This document shows, one piece after another, positions 1-11,079 of a stretch of DNA of 64,000 nucleotides. Within the stretch, counting starts at the first letter, position 1. The number at the start of each line of letters is the position of its first letter. The translations under genes were made by a program, and so were the position numbers. Source of the DNA: Setomelanomma holmii (taxonomy: Eukaryota > Ascomycota > Dothideomycetes > Pleosporales > Phaeosphaeriaceae); assembly GCA_010015745.1 (NCBI GenBank), contig ML978301.1, positions 1 through 64,000 of the forward strand, written 5' to 3'. The notes beneath the pieces were generated by a model that made no database searches, was not told the origin of the DNA, and saw only the letters and a list, made by a program, of their open reading frames with translations.

Positions 1-664
1 ATATACACAACCACGATGAGTAAGCAAGTGACAAAGAGTCACGTGAGAGATGCAGTTCACATGTACCTTGTGAACTGAGGTGCCAGTCTGACACAAGGCA
101 TTGACAAACCGTATCGAGTTACAAATCTGCACATAGAAGCGACATCGTTTATCAACACATCCGAAACTTCGATCGTCAGAGGCGTCTTGTAAATTTTGCT
201 GATGATACATTCAAGTATTTATTAGGCCGGGAACCGTCAGCGCGATGTCGCAATGGATAAACTTGATATATCTCTCCGTCGCACTGGAAAGGGGTTGCCG
301 AGCATTGCCAGCTAGGTCCTGCTACCCCAATGAGGCGATGAGATTGTTCCGCGCGTTGTATTCCGTCGAATTGTTACAATGATTTCCTTCGAAACCATCA
401 AATGAATGGCTCTACGCACGGTCGTATGGCGCCGTGTCACGCGCTTGCTTCACTATCTCCTTCACTCCTGCGGTGGCGGCCGAACATATGGTACAGGTAT
501 ATACTTGGACCATTTAGGCTCGTAACGTTGATGCAAGTCATTGGGACTCAGACTGGTGGACCACTGGCTGAGGAGTCGGTCTCCTCCTATGTCCGATCCT
601 GAAGTTTGCGCTCCTTCACCTGGAGATGGTTGCCAATACCCGGCGAGCACGGTATCCACAGGCA
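1..664. other. No confident gene
   Basis: Only short unsupported reading frames are present. A minus-strand frame at 462-683 lies just beyond the zinc-finger part of kinase relic A and could be its last remnant, but nothing conserved is visible in it. Confidence 0.5.
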
Positions 665-2659
665 CTATGGGTACGTGTTGCAATGAAGACCCTGGTGGAT
701 CCGTTGTGAGAGTTGACCTCTAGGCATTAGCTGATATAGGAGATATGTCTCTGGTGCGCATCTTCTGATCAGGTCGCCATGGTCCTCATCTTTGTGCATC
801 CGCTCTATATGCTGCTTGAAGATGTCAAGGCGTGGCCATATCTTCCCTTTATTGCGACATGTTTCTAAACCACAACGGTAAGATGTCGTGCTAAGACCTA
901 TGTGATGGACGCTCTTCTTATGCCGCTCTAGATCATTCAGAGTAGTGAAACCTTGACCCAGCAAATGACGTTTGCAGGTTGGCTGATCACATATCTACGG
1001 CCTTTCATACTTTTGCTTTGGTGGAAGGTCCCTTTCACAAACGATCAGTATAGCATTACTCCATCCGGAAGGGGAACACAATACCTAGGACTCGACTTGC
1101 CCATGGAGGCCTCACCCGCCAGTGTAGGGAACACGGAGACAGGCTCGTGAAGCGTCGGTTGATGCTCGGGAAAATGCGCCCTGATATCTGGATTGGAACG
1201 TGCTTCTTTTATGCTGCGAGCATCCGATTCATCTACAACCTCGTCTGCGTAGTGGCCGGCTTCGAGTCCCACTTTCCCCGATAGGTGCTCAACATCGAAC
1301 CCATCGGCAGAATGAACTCTTGGAAAATCTAGGACCTCGCAGTCGTCTTCGAAGAAGCCGCCCTCGTTTCCGTTCGTGTCTCTCGATCTCCCTCGCCTTC
1401 GTCGGCTCACTACGATTTGCTGCACTCCCTCTTCACTGTCTGGTGAGACAGAGTCGTTCTTGACACCGGCAAGATCCAACAGTTTATCAAGTTGACTCAG
1501 CAACTCTTTTGGGCTCTTTTCTTGCCGGGATCCAGCCCATGGCTCGTGTGCTGAGCCTTGCGCCCTCAGTAAATCGTGGCATAGGACGGAGTCGAAGGGG
1601 ACTACAGCAGGCTCTAAAATACCGGCTGCCGTATATTTTAGAAGAGTCCCGGTTTCTTTCCGGCTCGGCCAGCTTTACCAGTACATAGGATATCGTAAGA
1701 CGCTTTTCGGGTACCTTGTCCAGCATAGGCTTGAGAAGCGACGCGAGGATCTGGTCCGGGCTCAAATCTGTGCTCCTTGAGTAAGAATCAATTATCGAGT
1801 GAACCTCTTCGAGATTGGCTTAGAAGGCCCATCCTTTCTCTAGCCAGGGACGCATATTGGGGTCCACGTGCGCGCAAATATCAAACATCTCGAGGAAGAT
1901 ACAACCCAGCGCGAACATGTCCTCGGATCGTCCACACTGCTGTCTATTCGCTCGCTCTGGGGCTTGATACTTTACAGTGATTCTATCTCCCCCGCTTGTA
2001 GCACTTGTGCTGAGTTCTGACATATCTCTTGACCAACCAAAATCAGTTAGCCACAAATCGTCTGGTGACAATAATATCTGAGAAGGTTTGAGATCCTTGT
2101 GCCGTATGTCGTGGCCGTGTATAAACGCCACAGCCCTAGCCATGCAGCCAAAGCTCTTTTTGAGACGACCATTGGCGTATGCTATGAGGAATCTGGCTTT
2201 GCTGTGGTCTACTCGTCCTCCCGATCGTTTAAGGATTATCGAGACACTCTCAAATGCAACGATAACGTCGTCAAAAGCGGCAGGCCAATGCCCTGGGGTA
2301 TTTCGAGAAGTTCATTCCAATAAAACGTTTACATCCTGTAGAAAGGCGGCGAGGTTGCAATGTGCCACTGGCCAGATGAGGAGTCCCAATTCATATCCGC
2401 TTCGTTGCCGATGAATATAGGAGCCAACGAGTTCGACTATGTGGTGATGTCATTGCTCAGAGGTTCGTCCGAGGATTTTGATCTCGTTCAAAACGTCTTC
2501 GGTCAGCTTTCGCGCGTAGGTTCGTTTGAGAGCTAAGGGGATGTTGTTGAGGGTTGTTTCATGCACGATTCCAAGACCTCCACCTCCGAGACGCCGACCA
2601 ACTTCGAAGGGATTTGGCTCATGGCGGGTGAGTTGTAGTTGGCGGGTAGTGAACCGCAA
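665..2659 (-). pseudogene. Decayed Ser/Thr protein kinase with C-terminal C2H2 zinc finger (copy A)
   Basis: Reading from 2659 down to about 1490, a single frame shows kinase landmarks: a glycine loop (GRRLGGGGLGIVHE), the ALKRTY lysine, a catalytic loop RHKDLKPSQ, the metal site TDFGWS, and the QAPE segment. The frame is cut by TGA at 2450-2452, TGA at 2312-2314 and TAA at 1820-1822. It changes frame near 1490-1500 into a charged tail (1045-1503), and another frame at 665-964 holds a zinc-finger-like YRC..C..H...H segment. Kinase plus C-terminal zinc finger is a recurrent architecture in filamentous ascomycetes. No ATG starts the kinase part. Copy B at 17.9-19.4 kb is a paralogue. Some stops could lie in unrecognised introns, but conserved sequence continues directly across 2450, so a relic is more likely. 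Confidence 0.72.
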
Positions 2660-3405
2660 CCTCTACGCGGCATGCGCGTCTTGACCACTTTCTGGCGGCT
2701 TTTTGGGTTGACCTGTGCTTGGCGATTATGGAATGGCGGTATTGTTTGCCTGACTGTCGCCGGAAGGCTTGAACTCGGTCGAGATCAACTGGTCATGATC
2801 GTAAGTTTTCCCAATGAGGCTCATGCTGATGCGGAATGATCCTCATTCACAAGACTAGTAGGATATGCTCGAACACGGTCGCGGTACGTCCGCTGATGGA
2901 AGGACAAGTCGACCTGTCGTCGAATTCGACTGGGGCTGAGTAGCGATCGGGGTCCTTCAACTCGCATGCTGCTTCGTCCAATCACCACGGCGTGGCTGTG
3001 ATTCGTTTCAGCCTTGCTCGCTCCAGCCCCGCCGCATGCAAGTGTCCTGCTCTCCCTCAGAGTCCTCTGGTGATTCTGCATTCTGCAGCATCGTAATTGC
3101 AGAAGGAAGGTTTGGTGCACAGCTGTGGAGCCATCTCAGAAGGTAGGGAGGATCGTTAACGCCCTGCAGGGTGCGATAGAATCGTATCGCCTGAAAATAT
3201 CATTATGCAATGTGAACGTACGGCGATGCTGTTGCATGTCGAAGAGTGAGGTTGAACAGGTAAACAGGTACAGGTACATGTCGGGCAGGAAAGGAGCCAC
3301 GGACACCAATTTCTTGGCGACGACTGTCGACTTCGGCCATTGAGCACTATACGCTAAGAACCGTGGCGAAAGAACCAGAACAAGGACCTCCTCCATGGAG
3401 ACGTT
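2660..3405. other. No gene recognised
   Basis: Short overlapping frames only. The stretch lies between the degenerate upstream end of kinase relic A and the 3' end of the MTHFR gene. Confidence 0.5.
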
Positions 3406-5424
3406 TTATGCGCCCAAGAATTCCCACAGCCCATCACCTTGAACGTAGTCTCCCCAGATGACGTTCACTAACCATACGTCCTGCCTTGTCTCGCTCAACA
3501 GTTTCCCGCTCTGACTTTTAGTCGGATATATCCTCTGCCATTCGCGCCAGATGCTGAAGGCTTCTTCGAGCCAGCTCTTGAAGCTCACAGCCTCAATGAT
3601 CGTTGGCGTCACAATCTCCTTGCCAGCGAATGTGCCCCATGTTACTGGATTGACAGAGTCCTCATTGCTGGCCTGAAAGTCTCCAGCATCATTGCCGGCA
3701 AAGTAGGTCACTTGGTCGTGTGCGTCGAGGCGCTGCTTGAGTTCGGCGAACTGGGAGGCTGGGATGAAGAACTCAACAAAGGGCTTCTGGAAAACATAAC
3801 CGTTCTTGGGACCCCAGCCGAAGATTGGATCGATGGACTTGACGCCATTGACCGCGGGTTGTGATGCCACGGTCCACCAGCCCTTTGAGTTCAGCGCTAA
3901 AAGTTGCTTCGCGATTGTGCTCGTCTCCTCACTAAGGCCCTGCTCACTCCACGGTAGCGCTTCCAGGTCGCCTTCGACATGTCGCCTGAACAGGTTGGAG
4001 ATATCGCTCTTTTCAATGGGATAGCCCCACAGTTTGAGCGCCTGTGGTGTGGAGACGTGCAACGTCGGTCCGTAGCCGTCTATTTCACCGAATGCGGGCG
4101 ATCTCGCATCACCCCAGCGACCATTGGGGAAGTCGTCCCATGTCGCCTCTCTGCCTAATGAGCCCTCACCTTCGGAGATAGCTAGTGTGTTTGCACGGGT
4201 GTTTATGGGTCCACGTGGTATGCCCGCCTCTTCTTCCGTCGCTTCGTACGAATGATTGCTGGATTTCGTAGCGGATGGATGCGATACTATCACTCTGTTG
4301 CGCGGACCAGAATTGATCGAAGAAAGCCGACGGCGTGTGCGGGCAACGTCATTGTCTTGTGGCGGCTCGAGATTGATAGCGGGTGTGGTCTCAACAATGA
4401 TCGCCTCTTCATCGTCTTGTATTATTTGTGGGATGAGGTGGGTGTCTTCCACAATATGCGATACCGCTTTCTCCAGGTTCAGCGTGTAAAAGTGGAAGCC
4501 CCTCCTGCCGACATCGGGCCGCGCCTTGATATGCTGGACCATCTCGTCCAGAATCTTGATACCAACTTGCTTCACAAGCTCATCATCGCTCTTCACCGCA
4601 TCCAATCGCGCCAGCATTTCTGCAGGCAAATTCGCATGCGACAGTTTGGTAGTGCGCAGTAGAATCTTGTACGATTGAATGGGCATCAACCCTGGTATGA
4701 TCGGTATTGACCTGAACACCCCGCTCTCGTGCTCTCTCAACATCTTCTCAAATTTATCGTATGCCTCGACGTCGAAGAACAATTGAGTCATCAGGAAGTC
4801 TGCACCGGCCTTAGTCTTCTCGATGAGGGATGGGAGGTCGAACTGAGGATCTTGGTGCTCCGGGTGGCTTTCGTCGGAGTGACCCTCAGGATACGCAGCA
4901 ACGCCTATGCAGAAGTAGTCTCCATACTGCTTGCGGATGTATCGGACCAAGTCAATGGCCCATGTAAAGTCCTTGTTCGAGTCCTGCTCCGGCGATTGAC
5001 CCTCGTCCCGGTACTCCTCGCTCCGTGGCGCATCGCCACGCAGGGCAAGAATATTCCTTATGCCCAGCACCTTCGCCTGCTCCAGCGCCTCGTCGATGAG
5101 AGCGCGGTTCATGTTCGTACACGTCAGGTGCAGACATGTTGTGAGACCCAATTGGCGTTGACATATTTCAGCGAGTTCGAGTGATTTTGTCGCTGTCGAG
5201 CCACCAGCACCCCACGTCACGGTAATAAAGAGAGGCCGAAGGGCCTGTGACATTCGTTCGAGCCGGGTGGTGAGGTTCGCGAACCCCTATGTCGCCATCA
5301 GCATTGACTCGCGTGCACCGCGGGGCAAACAAACCATGGCCGTCTTCGGCGGGAAGAACTCGAGGGAGAAGTAGTTGGCGCCATCAGGCAGGGCATTAAT
5401 CTTATCCGTAATCCTCTCCATCAT
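3406..5424 (-). CDS. MET12: Methylenetetrahydrofolate reductase (Met12-type)
   Basis: Reduces 5,10-methylenetetrahydrofolate to 5-methyltetrahydrofolate in the cytosol, supplying the methyl group for methionine synthesis. Two exons: 5335-5424 and 3406-5286, with a 48 nt intron 5287-5334. The join gives a protein of 656 aa, the usual fungal length. The N-terminal TIM barrel carries SLEFFPPKT (in exon 1), FITVTWGAGG, HLTCTNMN, NILALRGD and GVAAYPEGH, the flavin and folate-binding parts of the family. The C-terminal eukaryotic regulatory half contains ATWDDFPNGRWGD and FGEIDGYGP. GLMPIQSY and GFHFYTLNLEKA resemble yeast Met12 more than Met13, so the paralogue assignment is a judgement. ATG at 5424 is followed at once by a second ATG; either could be used. 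Confidence 0.93.
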
Positions 5425-6059
5425 GTATTGTACAGATTAATGAATGGGGAGGAAGGAGTGACAGGCGCAGAGTCATGGTTAGCAGTGGTGGAAAAGTCTC
5501 AAGAAAGTGAGGGCGGTGGAGAGCAAGCGCAGGTGGGGCCAGTTGATCGGCGTCGGGATCTTTGAGCCTTCATCGAGCTAACCAGTACCACATCGCCGGG
5601 AGTTGTACAAGACAGTGAAAGCACGTCGACCACAAAGACATAGTTCTAAGGATGTGAAGGTTGCTGAAGTCGTCTTCAAGGCAATGCCAAAAGTTACCTA
5701 GTTCATGATTGACGGCTACATAATTTCCGATTTTTGCTTAAGTAGAGTGTACTTAGGATGCAACTAAAGTGTTCCGGGGCAACTCTAGACAGCCGGAGCA
5801 ACCAACTCGGAGCATCTGAAAGCCAATAGATGAACGTAATCTCTTCACAGGGATCTCGCATGAGTAGCGTCGAAGCCTTCATCCCAGATCGACCCGACTA
5901 AGCGCCCTTCAACACCTCAAGCTGCATGCACGGGGTGGGGTGCCGAGGCCCACAAGCATATAGACTTCGAGCCTGCAGCTGTCGTGTCATGAAGATCTCA
6001 GTCACAACCAAGAAGAAACGCTGAACTAAGACTACAAGTATCACAATAAGTCCATCGTA
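5425..6059. other. Intergenic, divergent promoter region
   Basis: Lies between the starts of the MTHFR gene (minus strand) and the amidohydrolase gene (plus strand), so it should hold both promoters. No reading frame or repeat stands out. Confidence 0.55.
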
Positions 6060-7223
6060 ATGTCCTCCTGCACCCAACATGTACTCACATTTACCCAGGC
6101 TTCTGCTTCTCTCACCATCCTCACCACCACCATGTCCCAATCAACCACCACCACCAACATAACCGACCAACCTCTCCCTTCCCGGATTGATGTCCACTCA
6201 CACTTCCTCCCACCCTTCTACCAAATTGCCCTCGCAGAACATGGCCACTCTCATCCCGACGGCATGCCCGCCATCCCCTCATGGTCCCCATCCCAGCATC
6301 TAGAAATGATGTCCACAGCCAACGTCTCGCGCTCCATCCTCTCCATCTCCTCCCCAGGCACGAATCTCGACTTCAGCAACCCCTCTCTCACCATCAACCT
6401 GACGCGCGAATGTAACGCGTACGCAGCCAATCTCAAGAAGCAGGATCGGAAGAAGTTTGGGTACTGGGCTGCTTTGCCATTACCAGACATCGACGCTACA
6501 TTAACTGAGATTGATAAGAGTTGGCTTGATGGTGCAGATGGGTTTGGATTGATGACAAACTACGCCGGCAACTACCTAGGCTCTCCCAAATTTACACCCA
6601 TATTCGCGCGGCTCAACGCCCTGCACGCCACAGTCTTCATCCACCCCACTGCACCCTGCATTGCGTCCAACACCAGCACCAGCACTCAAGCAACACAGGC
6701 CACTCCATTCGGCGACACATATCCAATTCCAATCTTCGAGTTCTTTTTCGACACTGCGCGGGCAGTCATTGACCTGTTTAGTTCCGGGACGGTGGATGCG
6801 TGTCCGAATGTCACATTCATAATCCCGCACTCCGGAGGCGCCTTACCCCCCTTACTCACACGCTTCATTCAATTCAGCAGCGTCGTACCCGGCGGCCGTG
6901 TCCTCAACGCTACAACCGTCCGGCAGCAACTCGACAAACAGTTCTATTTCGATCTCGCCGGGTTTGTATTTGACGGGGAGAGCGGCGGGCAGGGGCAATT
7001 GAAAGCTTTGATTGGGGGGTTTGAAATAAGTCATGAGCGGTTGCTGTATGGGAGTGATTTCCCGTTTACGCAGACGCGGTTTGTGGAGATGTTTGCGACT
7101 AGGATGAGGAATGGATTGGAGGCTCTGTATGGGGAGGAGGAGAGGAGGAGGGTGTATGAGGGGAATGCTGAGAAGTTGTTGGCACAGAGGTGTGGGGAGG
7201 CTGGGAAGAATAGTTTATTGTGA
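6060..7223 (+). CDS. Amidohydrolase family 2 decarboxylase (ACMSD-like)
   Basis: Single-exon protein of 387 aa in the metal-dependent amidohydrolase-2 family, which includes aminocarboxymuconate-semialdehyde and 6-methylsalicylate decarboxylases. Visible signatures are the metal-binding HxH near the N terminus (IDVHSHFLPP, His46 and His48), VFIHPTAP in the middle, IIPHSGGALP, and the late metal aspartate in LLYGSDFPFT. The substrate cannot be told from sequence; the family often decarboxylates small aromatic or muconate-type acids. Translation may begin at the second methionine (6132), because the first 24 residues are poorly conserved in character. The stop lies only 13 bp from the stop of the convergent dehydrogenase gene, so the transcripts probably overlap. 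No secondary-metabolite genes are next to it, which argues against a cluster role. Confidence 0.85.
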   Translation: MSSCTQHVLTFTQASASLTILTTTMSQSTTTTNITDQPLPSRIDVHSHFLPPFYQIALAEHGHSHPDGMPAIPSWSPSQHLEMMSTANVSRSILSISSPGTNLDFSNPSLTINLTRECNAYAANLKKQDRKKFGYWAALPLPDIDATLTEIDKSWLDGADGFGLMTNYAGNYLGSPKFTPIFARLNALHATVFIHPTAPCIASNTSTSTQATQATPFGDTYPIPIFEFFFDTARAVIDLFSSGTVDACPNVTFIIPHSGGALPPLLTRFIQFSSVVPGGRVLNATTVRQQLDKQFYFDLAGFVFDGESGGQGQLKALIGGFEISHERLLYGSDFPFTQTRFVEMFATRMRNGLEALYGEEERRRVYEGNAEKLLAQRCGEAGKNSLL

Positions 7224-7236
7224 CTGAGGTTAGGGG

Positions 7237-9018
7237 CTATATGTACTTGTACGGGTTCATGATGCCGTTCTGGAGCGAGGTTAGCGAAGTTGTGGTGGAG
7301 GACGGGACAGGACTTACGGGATCGTATAGATCTTTGATCTGCTTCATCAATCGGATCATGGTATCGCTTTTACTGTAACCAACGTATGGCTTCTTTGTGA
7401 CTCCGAGACCGTGCTCGGCACTGATACTGCCGTTTCGTTTCTGGACCCACTCGTAGACCCACGGTTCCAGAGCTTTCTCCACGGTCTTGTCGAATCGTCT
7501 AACGGGAATGTTGAGATGTAGATTGCCATCGCCCATGTGGCCGTAGCCAACAACATCAACAACGGGATGTGATTTGTCTGTGCCCACCAGACCAGCCTCA
7601 GTGAGACGGTCTCTAGTCTCGTTGACAAGGTCGTATAGCTCGTGGATGGGTATTGACAAGTCGTATTTGTACACACCGCCATCGTGACCTAGACATTCCG
7701 TGATTCCTTCGCGCCATGACCAGAGCTCTTGAATCTGTGTTTGATCTTGCGCCAGAATACCGTCCTGCACGACTTCCGTCTCCATGACATGCTCCAAAAA
7801 TTTCTCCAGCTTCTCGCCGTCATGATCTGGATTCGAGCCGCTGGTCTCAATGAGGCAGTAAAACGGATGCTCGCCTTCCAATGGCATCTTCTTTCCAGTC
7901 ACTCTGTTCACGAGCTTCTGGGTCCGACTGTCCATCAGCTCGAAAGCAGACAGAATCTCCGAAAGTTGGCCTTTCGCCTCGCGGAAGGCTTTTTGTACGT
8001 GTTCGTAACTTTCCAAACCAAAGTAGGCGACGTTGACGGCGGGCGATCTTCGGGGGCAGATAATGGAAATCTTTGTCACAATACCGATCGTGCCTTCGCC
8101 ACCAATGAAAAGCTGTTTCAAATCGTACCCAGTGTTGTTCTTTCGGAGCGTCGATAAGTCATCCATAATAGTGCCATCAGGTAGCACGGCCTCGATGCCT
8201 AGCACATTGCCGTGGAAACTGCCATATCGCAGTAGTCGCAATCCGCCAGCATTTGTCGCGACATTGCCACCAATCTGACATGAACCTTTTGCGCCAAGAT
8301 CAAGAGGGAAGATGTGGTTCCTCTCAGCCAAGTAGTTATCAGCGATTTCGAGAATGACACCCGCGTCCGCGACCATGATACCAGAAACCTCATCAAAAGA
8401 GTGTATTTGGTTCATCTTTTGCAGGTTGATGACGATCTCGTCGAAGACTGGTACGGAGCCGCCAACTAGGCCTGTGTTGCCGCCCTGTGGGACGACGGCA
8501 AGCATGTTGTCATTGCAATACTTCAAGATCTTGCTGACTTCTTCCGTGGAACTGGGCTTTAGTACGAGTTTCGTATGGCCGCGAAATTTGCGCATCCAGT
8601 CGCTATTGAAAGCTTCAATATCTTCCGATGCATCTTTAGTCACGCCGTCAATTACGGCTGATTCAGAGCCTAGCAGTTCTTGGAAGAATTTTACATGTTT
8701 TTCAGAGATCTTCGTGAATTTGCTGTCTCTTTGAAGTTGTGGGTAACTGCTTGGCATTAAATACCATTGCAGAATGAAAGTTTTGAAGGTGACATACTTT
8801 TCTGAAGTGTATTTGATGGATTTTCTAGGCGCCGCTTTGCCTTTGACACCTCCCTCAGCATCTGGTTGATGGGGCTCCGAAGTCGCTGACGTAGGCGTTG
8901 GAGTATTTCCGTTCCATCGAACTTGATATGCCGGTCTTAAGCATTGACACCGAGATGGCGCGCGAGAGGACAGTGCGGTACGTCGCAAAGACGATACGAA
9001 ACGCGCTGAAGTCGCCAT
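7237..9018 (-). CDS. DLD2: Mitochondrial FAD-linked D-2-hydroxyglutarate/D-lactate dehydrogenase (Dld2-like)
   Basis: Oxidises D-2-hydroxy acids (D-2-hydroxyglutarate or D-lactate) in the mitochondrion. Three exons (8798-9018, 7318-8746, 7237-7269) give 560 aa. Both introns, 8747-8797 (51 nt) and 7270-7317 (48 nt), are multiples of three without stops, so an unspliced frame reads through them; removal restores family sequence, giving SENYPQLQRD at the first join and YDPNGIMNPYKYI at the C terminus. FAD-binding motif PQGGNTGLVGGSVP and the C-terminal GHMGDGNLHLNI are present. I start at 9018 because MATSARFVSSLRR and following residues are Arg/Ser-rich without acids, like a mitochondrial presequence; an upstream in-frame ATG exists at 9123. 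It is head-to-head with PRE6. The preferred substrate within the Dld/D2HGDH group is uncertain. Confidence 0.92.
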   Translation of the reverse strand: MATSARFVSSLRRTALSSRAPSRCQCLRPAYQVRWNGNTPTPTSATSEPHQPDAEGGVKGKAAPRKSIKYTSEKYVTFKTFILQWYLMPSSYPQLQRDSKFTKISEKHVKFFQELLGSESAVIDGVTKDASEDIEAFNSDWMRKFRGHTKLVLKPSSTEEVSKILKYCNDNMLAVVPQGGNTGLVGGSVPVFDEIVINLQKMNQIHSFDEVSGIMVADAGVILEIADNYLAERNHIFPLDLGAKGSCQIGGNVATNAGGLRLLRYGSFHGNVLGIEAVLPDGTIMDDLSTLRKNNTGYDLKQLFIGGEGTIGIVTKISIICPRRSPAVNVAYFGLESYEHVQKAFREAKGQLSEILSAFELMDSRTQKLVNRVTGKKMPLEGEHPFYCLIETSGSNPDHDGEKLEKFLEHVMETEVVQDGILAQDQTQIQELWSWREGITECLGHDGGVYKYDLSIPIHELYDLVNETRDRLTEAGLVGTDKSHPVVDVVGYGHMGDGNLHLNIPVRRFDKTVEKALEPWVYEWVQKRNGSISAEHGLGVTKKPYVGYSKSDTMIRLMKQIKDLYDPVSPVPSSTTTSLTSLQNGIMNPYKYI

Positions 9019-9289
9019 GGTCGACAATGAGGGGAGTAGAACGAAGGGTGGGGGCAATTGGAGTCGCCGTCTCGAAGATCTGGCGGATGACATAAGGTGA
9101 TGCGCAGGGATCGCTCGGACCATGAGCTTGGCAGATTAGGCGGGAGCAACGACGCGGACAACTGTGAGAGCTCCGACCAGCATCTTCACGACCACACTGC
9201 GTCTTACACGCCGCGTCTCACTTCCGAGCTCGACCTGCACCCAGAATTTGATACTGTCGAGCTAGCCCAAACTTCAAACAAATCTCAAA
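9019..9289. promoter_or_regulatory. Shared divergent promoter, dehydrogenase / PRE6
   Basis: The two start codons face away from each other across 271 bp, so both core promoters must fit here. If the dehydrogenase uses its upstream ATG at 9123, the space shrinks to 166 bp. No specific element was identified. Confidence 0.5.
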
Positions 9290-10259
9290 ATGGCGTCGGG
9301 CTACGATCGAGCCCTCTCAGGTACCAACTTGCACCCTCTGGCCACTGGGTAAGACCTGCAGCTAAATGTATAATAGTTTTCAGTCCCGATGGACACGTCT
9401 TTCAGGTCGAATATGCGCTCGAGGCAGTCAAGCGAGGTACGGACACACACCAGCACCCGAAAGCTGAGTACTAATTTGTCCCAGGAACCTGTGCAGTGGG
9501 TGTGAAGGGCGCAGACATTGTCGTTCTCGGATGCGAAAAGCGGTCTGCCATGAAGCTACAAGACACACGAATCACACCCTCGAAGATCTGCCTCGTCGAT
9601 ACCCACGTCGCTCTTGCCTTTGCAGGTCTTAACGCCGATGCCCGTATCCTCGTTGACAAGGCCCGTCTTGAAGCGCAATCACATCGTCTCACCGTCGAAG
9701 ATCCTGTGTCAATAGAGTACATCACGAAGTACGTGGCGGGCGTTCAGCAGCGGTACACACAGAGTGGTGGTGTAAGGCCGTTCGGCATCAGTACACTGAT
9801 TGTTGGGTTTGATCCCAACGACAAGACCCCGCGGTTGTACCAGACAGAGCCTTCTGGCATCTACTCAGCATGGTATGTACATATCGAGCCACCGTAGGTC
9901 AAGCACTGATCGTTTATAGGAAAGCGAACGCCATCGGTCGATCGAGCAAGACAGTCCGCGAATTCCTCGAGCGTAACCACAAGGATGGCATGGACCGGGA
10001 AGAGACCATCAAGCTTACTGTGAAGTCGCTGCTAGAGGTTGTGCAGACAGGCGCAAAGAACATTGAGATTGCGGTCACGGCACCCGGCAAGGCGCTCGAG
10101 ATGCTACCCGTAGAGGACATCGAGAAGTATGTGGAGAACATCAACACAGAGAAGCAAGAGGAGGCAGCAAACAGGAAATCAGGACGAACGCCCGGCACAG
10201 GTCAGGCTGCCATCCTGACTCGTCCAGCAGGAGGCGAGGGTTCAGGATCTGGAGCGTAA
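9290..10259 (+). CDS. PRE6: 20S proteasome subunit alpha-4 (Pre6/PSMA7)
   Basis: Structural alpha subunit of the 20S proteasome core; alpha rings gate substrate entry and are not proteolytic. Four exons: 9290-9320, 9377-9436, 9485-9872, 9920-10259, giving 272 aa. Introns are 56, 48 and 47 nt; the second contains a CTAAT branch-site-like sequence. Joined exons read MASGYDRALS then VFSPDGHVFQVEYALEAV, the proteasome alpha signature, followed by KRGTCAVGVKG, LQDTRITPSK, QRYTQSGGVRPFG and YQTEPSGIYSAW. These match yeast Pre6 better than other alpha subunits. The C-terminal extension past the core is Gly/Ser-rich and about 20 residues longer than in yeast. Its divergent neighbour is the dehydrogenase; its 3' end faces the CHY zinc-protein gene. 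Confidence 0.96.
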
Positions 10260-10501
10260 AGACTTGACGACTGAATGCATCGACGTAGACATGAACAGCA
10301 TTGGCGCTCCGGTGGTAGACTTCATGAGTCTGTACACTATAGACACCGCCCGCTAGAGCCCCAAATAAGGCACATCGAGCACATGCATCTCCACCCACTT
10401 CGCCTCTTGACTCTTAACTCCTTGTATGATGTTCCTCGGCTCGGCGCTTTCGTATGGTGATACATGTTTTCTCGTCCTAAGACTTCCTCATGTTCCAATC
10501 T

Positions 10502-11079
10502 TCATCCCAACTTGTTCGGAGCCTCCTTGACGTCAAAGATAGACCGCGTTTCTTCTTGTCGCACACGGTCGTCCTTGAGCATTCTGCAATCACATCAGCA
10601 ACCACATTGTAATCGGCCCTGCTTACAAACCTCGAGTCGATTCGTGCGTCTTCGCCCTCTACCTGGATGGACGCTTTTGGTATTTTGGCTTCCAGCACGA
10701 AATGGTTATCGCAGTGCGGGCAGTACTCGTCGCTACCCCTCATTCAGCATGTGTGCAACGCAGCTTGTACCCAGACACATACGCATCTTCAAATTCCCGC
10801 GCATCCTTCCTGAAGGCTTTCTTGCACTTCTTGCATATGAAGACCATGTCGAAGGTCTGCATCAGCGGGTGATCAGCCTGCTCGGCATGGCACTCTGCGC
10901 AGTCGAACCATTTCTTGCCTGGCTGTCATGAGCCTCTGCTCTATCTCAAACATATCGGCGGACCCACAGCACGGCGAGCGGATGGCGACTTGGGCGTTCA
11001 GGACGTGTTTGCTGCCTCGCACATCAGCGCTGCGGAGGGGAAAGCGGGGCTCTTCCGGGGGTATATGTGCTTACCACAT
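10502..11079 (-). CDS. CHY/RING-type small zinc-binding protein, five exons
   Basis: Rebuilt from five small exons: 11075-11079, 10968-11011, 10783-10918, 10631-10732, 10502-10583, giving 122 aa. Introns are 63, 49, 50 and 47 nt, all GT..AG. The product is cysteine-rich: it begins MCKHVLNAQVAIRSPCCKKW, then has FDCAECHAE with a following His, ICKKCKKAF, and YCPHCDNHFVLEA, so several CxxC pairs are set to bind zinc. This is the pattern of fungal CHY-zinc-finger proteins related to the domain found in Hot13, which works on mitochondrial intermembrane-space Tim proteins; a role here is only inferred. Exon 1 is five bases (ATGTG). The single unspliced reading frame at 10477-10743 covers only the C-terminal third and reads through the last intron in the wrong frame. 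Confidence 0.85.
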
